51,139 bases of DNA from Lachnospiraceae bacterium (GTDB lineage Bacteria > Bacillota > Clostridia > Lachnospirales > Lachnospiraceae). The stretch is from NCBI GenBank assembly GCA_011959805.1, contig BLMC01000015.1, positions 1 through 51,139 on the forward strand, given 5' to 3'. Each line of letters starts with the position of its first letter. The stretch's first letter is position 1. Shown piece after piece: positions 51,121 to 51,139 of this stretch. A program made the translations under genes and the position numbers. The notes below the pieces were generated by a model. That model was not told the origin of the DNA. It was given only the letters and a program-made list of their open reading frames with translations, and did no database searches.

Positions 51121-51139
51121 CTATGATACCACGGATTGC

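Overview
The window looks like a chromosomal segment of a low-GC, anaerobic, gut-type Clostridia, most likely a Lachnospiraceae member. Pointers are the AT-rich sequence with strong AGGAGG ribosome-binding sites, a bile-salt-hydrolase-type enzyme, a pyrophosphate-type phosphofructokinase, a ferredoxin-bearing reductase fusion, and sugar uptake operons with DUF5696 and YIP1 proteins. No species is named because nothing in the sequence fixes one. I saw no rRNA, tRNA or CRISPR array. Nearly all genes lie on the minus strand; only the last three ORFs (47166-50881) are on the plus strand.

Layout. 1-10.3 kb holds housekeeping and stand-alone genes: a LysM-G5-M23 cell-wall peptidase, a coiled-coil protein, a CaCA cation exchanger, a YbjQ protein with a small membrane partner, an SPFH membrane protein with a ribbon-helix-helix partner, a lone receiver domain, a choloylglycine hydrolase, and an rtcB RNA ligase followed by a small XRE regulator. 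10.4-11.95 kb is a decayed accessory patch. It contains a 50-residue ORF with its own terminator, the C-terminal relic of a tyrosine recombinase, an unknown 224-residue protein and a small gene broken by three single-base shifts. 11.95-21.7 kb holds a large hybrid histidine kinase, the phosphofructokinase, a flavin/rhodanese/sulfite-reductase-like fusion, and an Fe-S assembly operon (Rrf2 regulator, nifS, nifU). Its promoter carries a palindrome in the -35/-10 spacer. 21.7-31.2 kb has an ABC export operon (ATPase, large anchored protein, double permease) with a plasmid-type Rep_3 initiator upstream, then a MoxR-DUF58-membrane operon.

31.5-46.3 kb is a carbohydrate locus: an arabinanase-like GH43 lipoprotein, two complete sets of binding protein plus two permeases, and between them a DUF5696 protein and an NHL-TPR-YIP1 membrane protein. 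One binding protein is a 1003-residue fusion with two carbohydrate-binding-like modules. Neither transporter has its own ATPase here, so a shared MsmX-type ATPase elsewhere is inferred.

46.3-51.1 kb is divergent. After an 820-bp AT-rich gap with a perfect consensus promoter lies a membrane-anchored coiled-coil protein. Its C-terminal phospholipase-D-like nuclease fold is split over two ORFs by a 4-nt overlap. An ArsR-like regulator with a large unknown sensor domain follows. The split PLD locus is the best candidate for something undescribed. Two families of extragenic palindromic repeats are also dispersed through the window.
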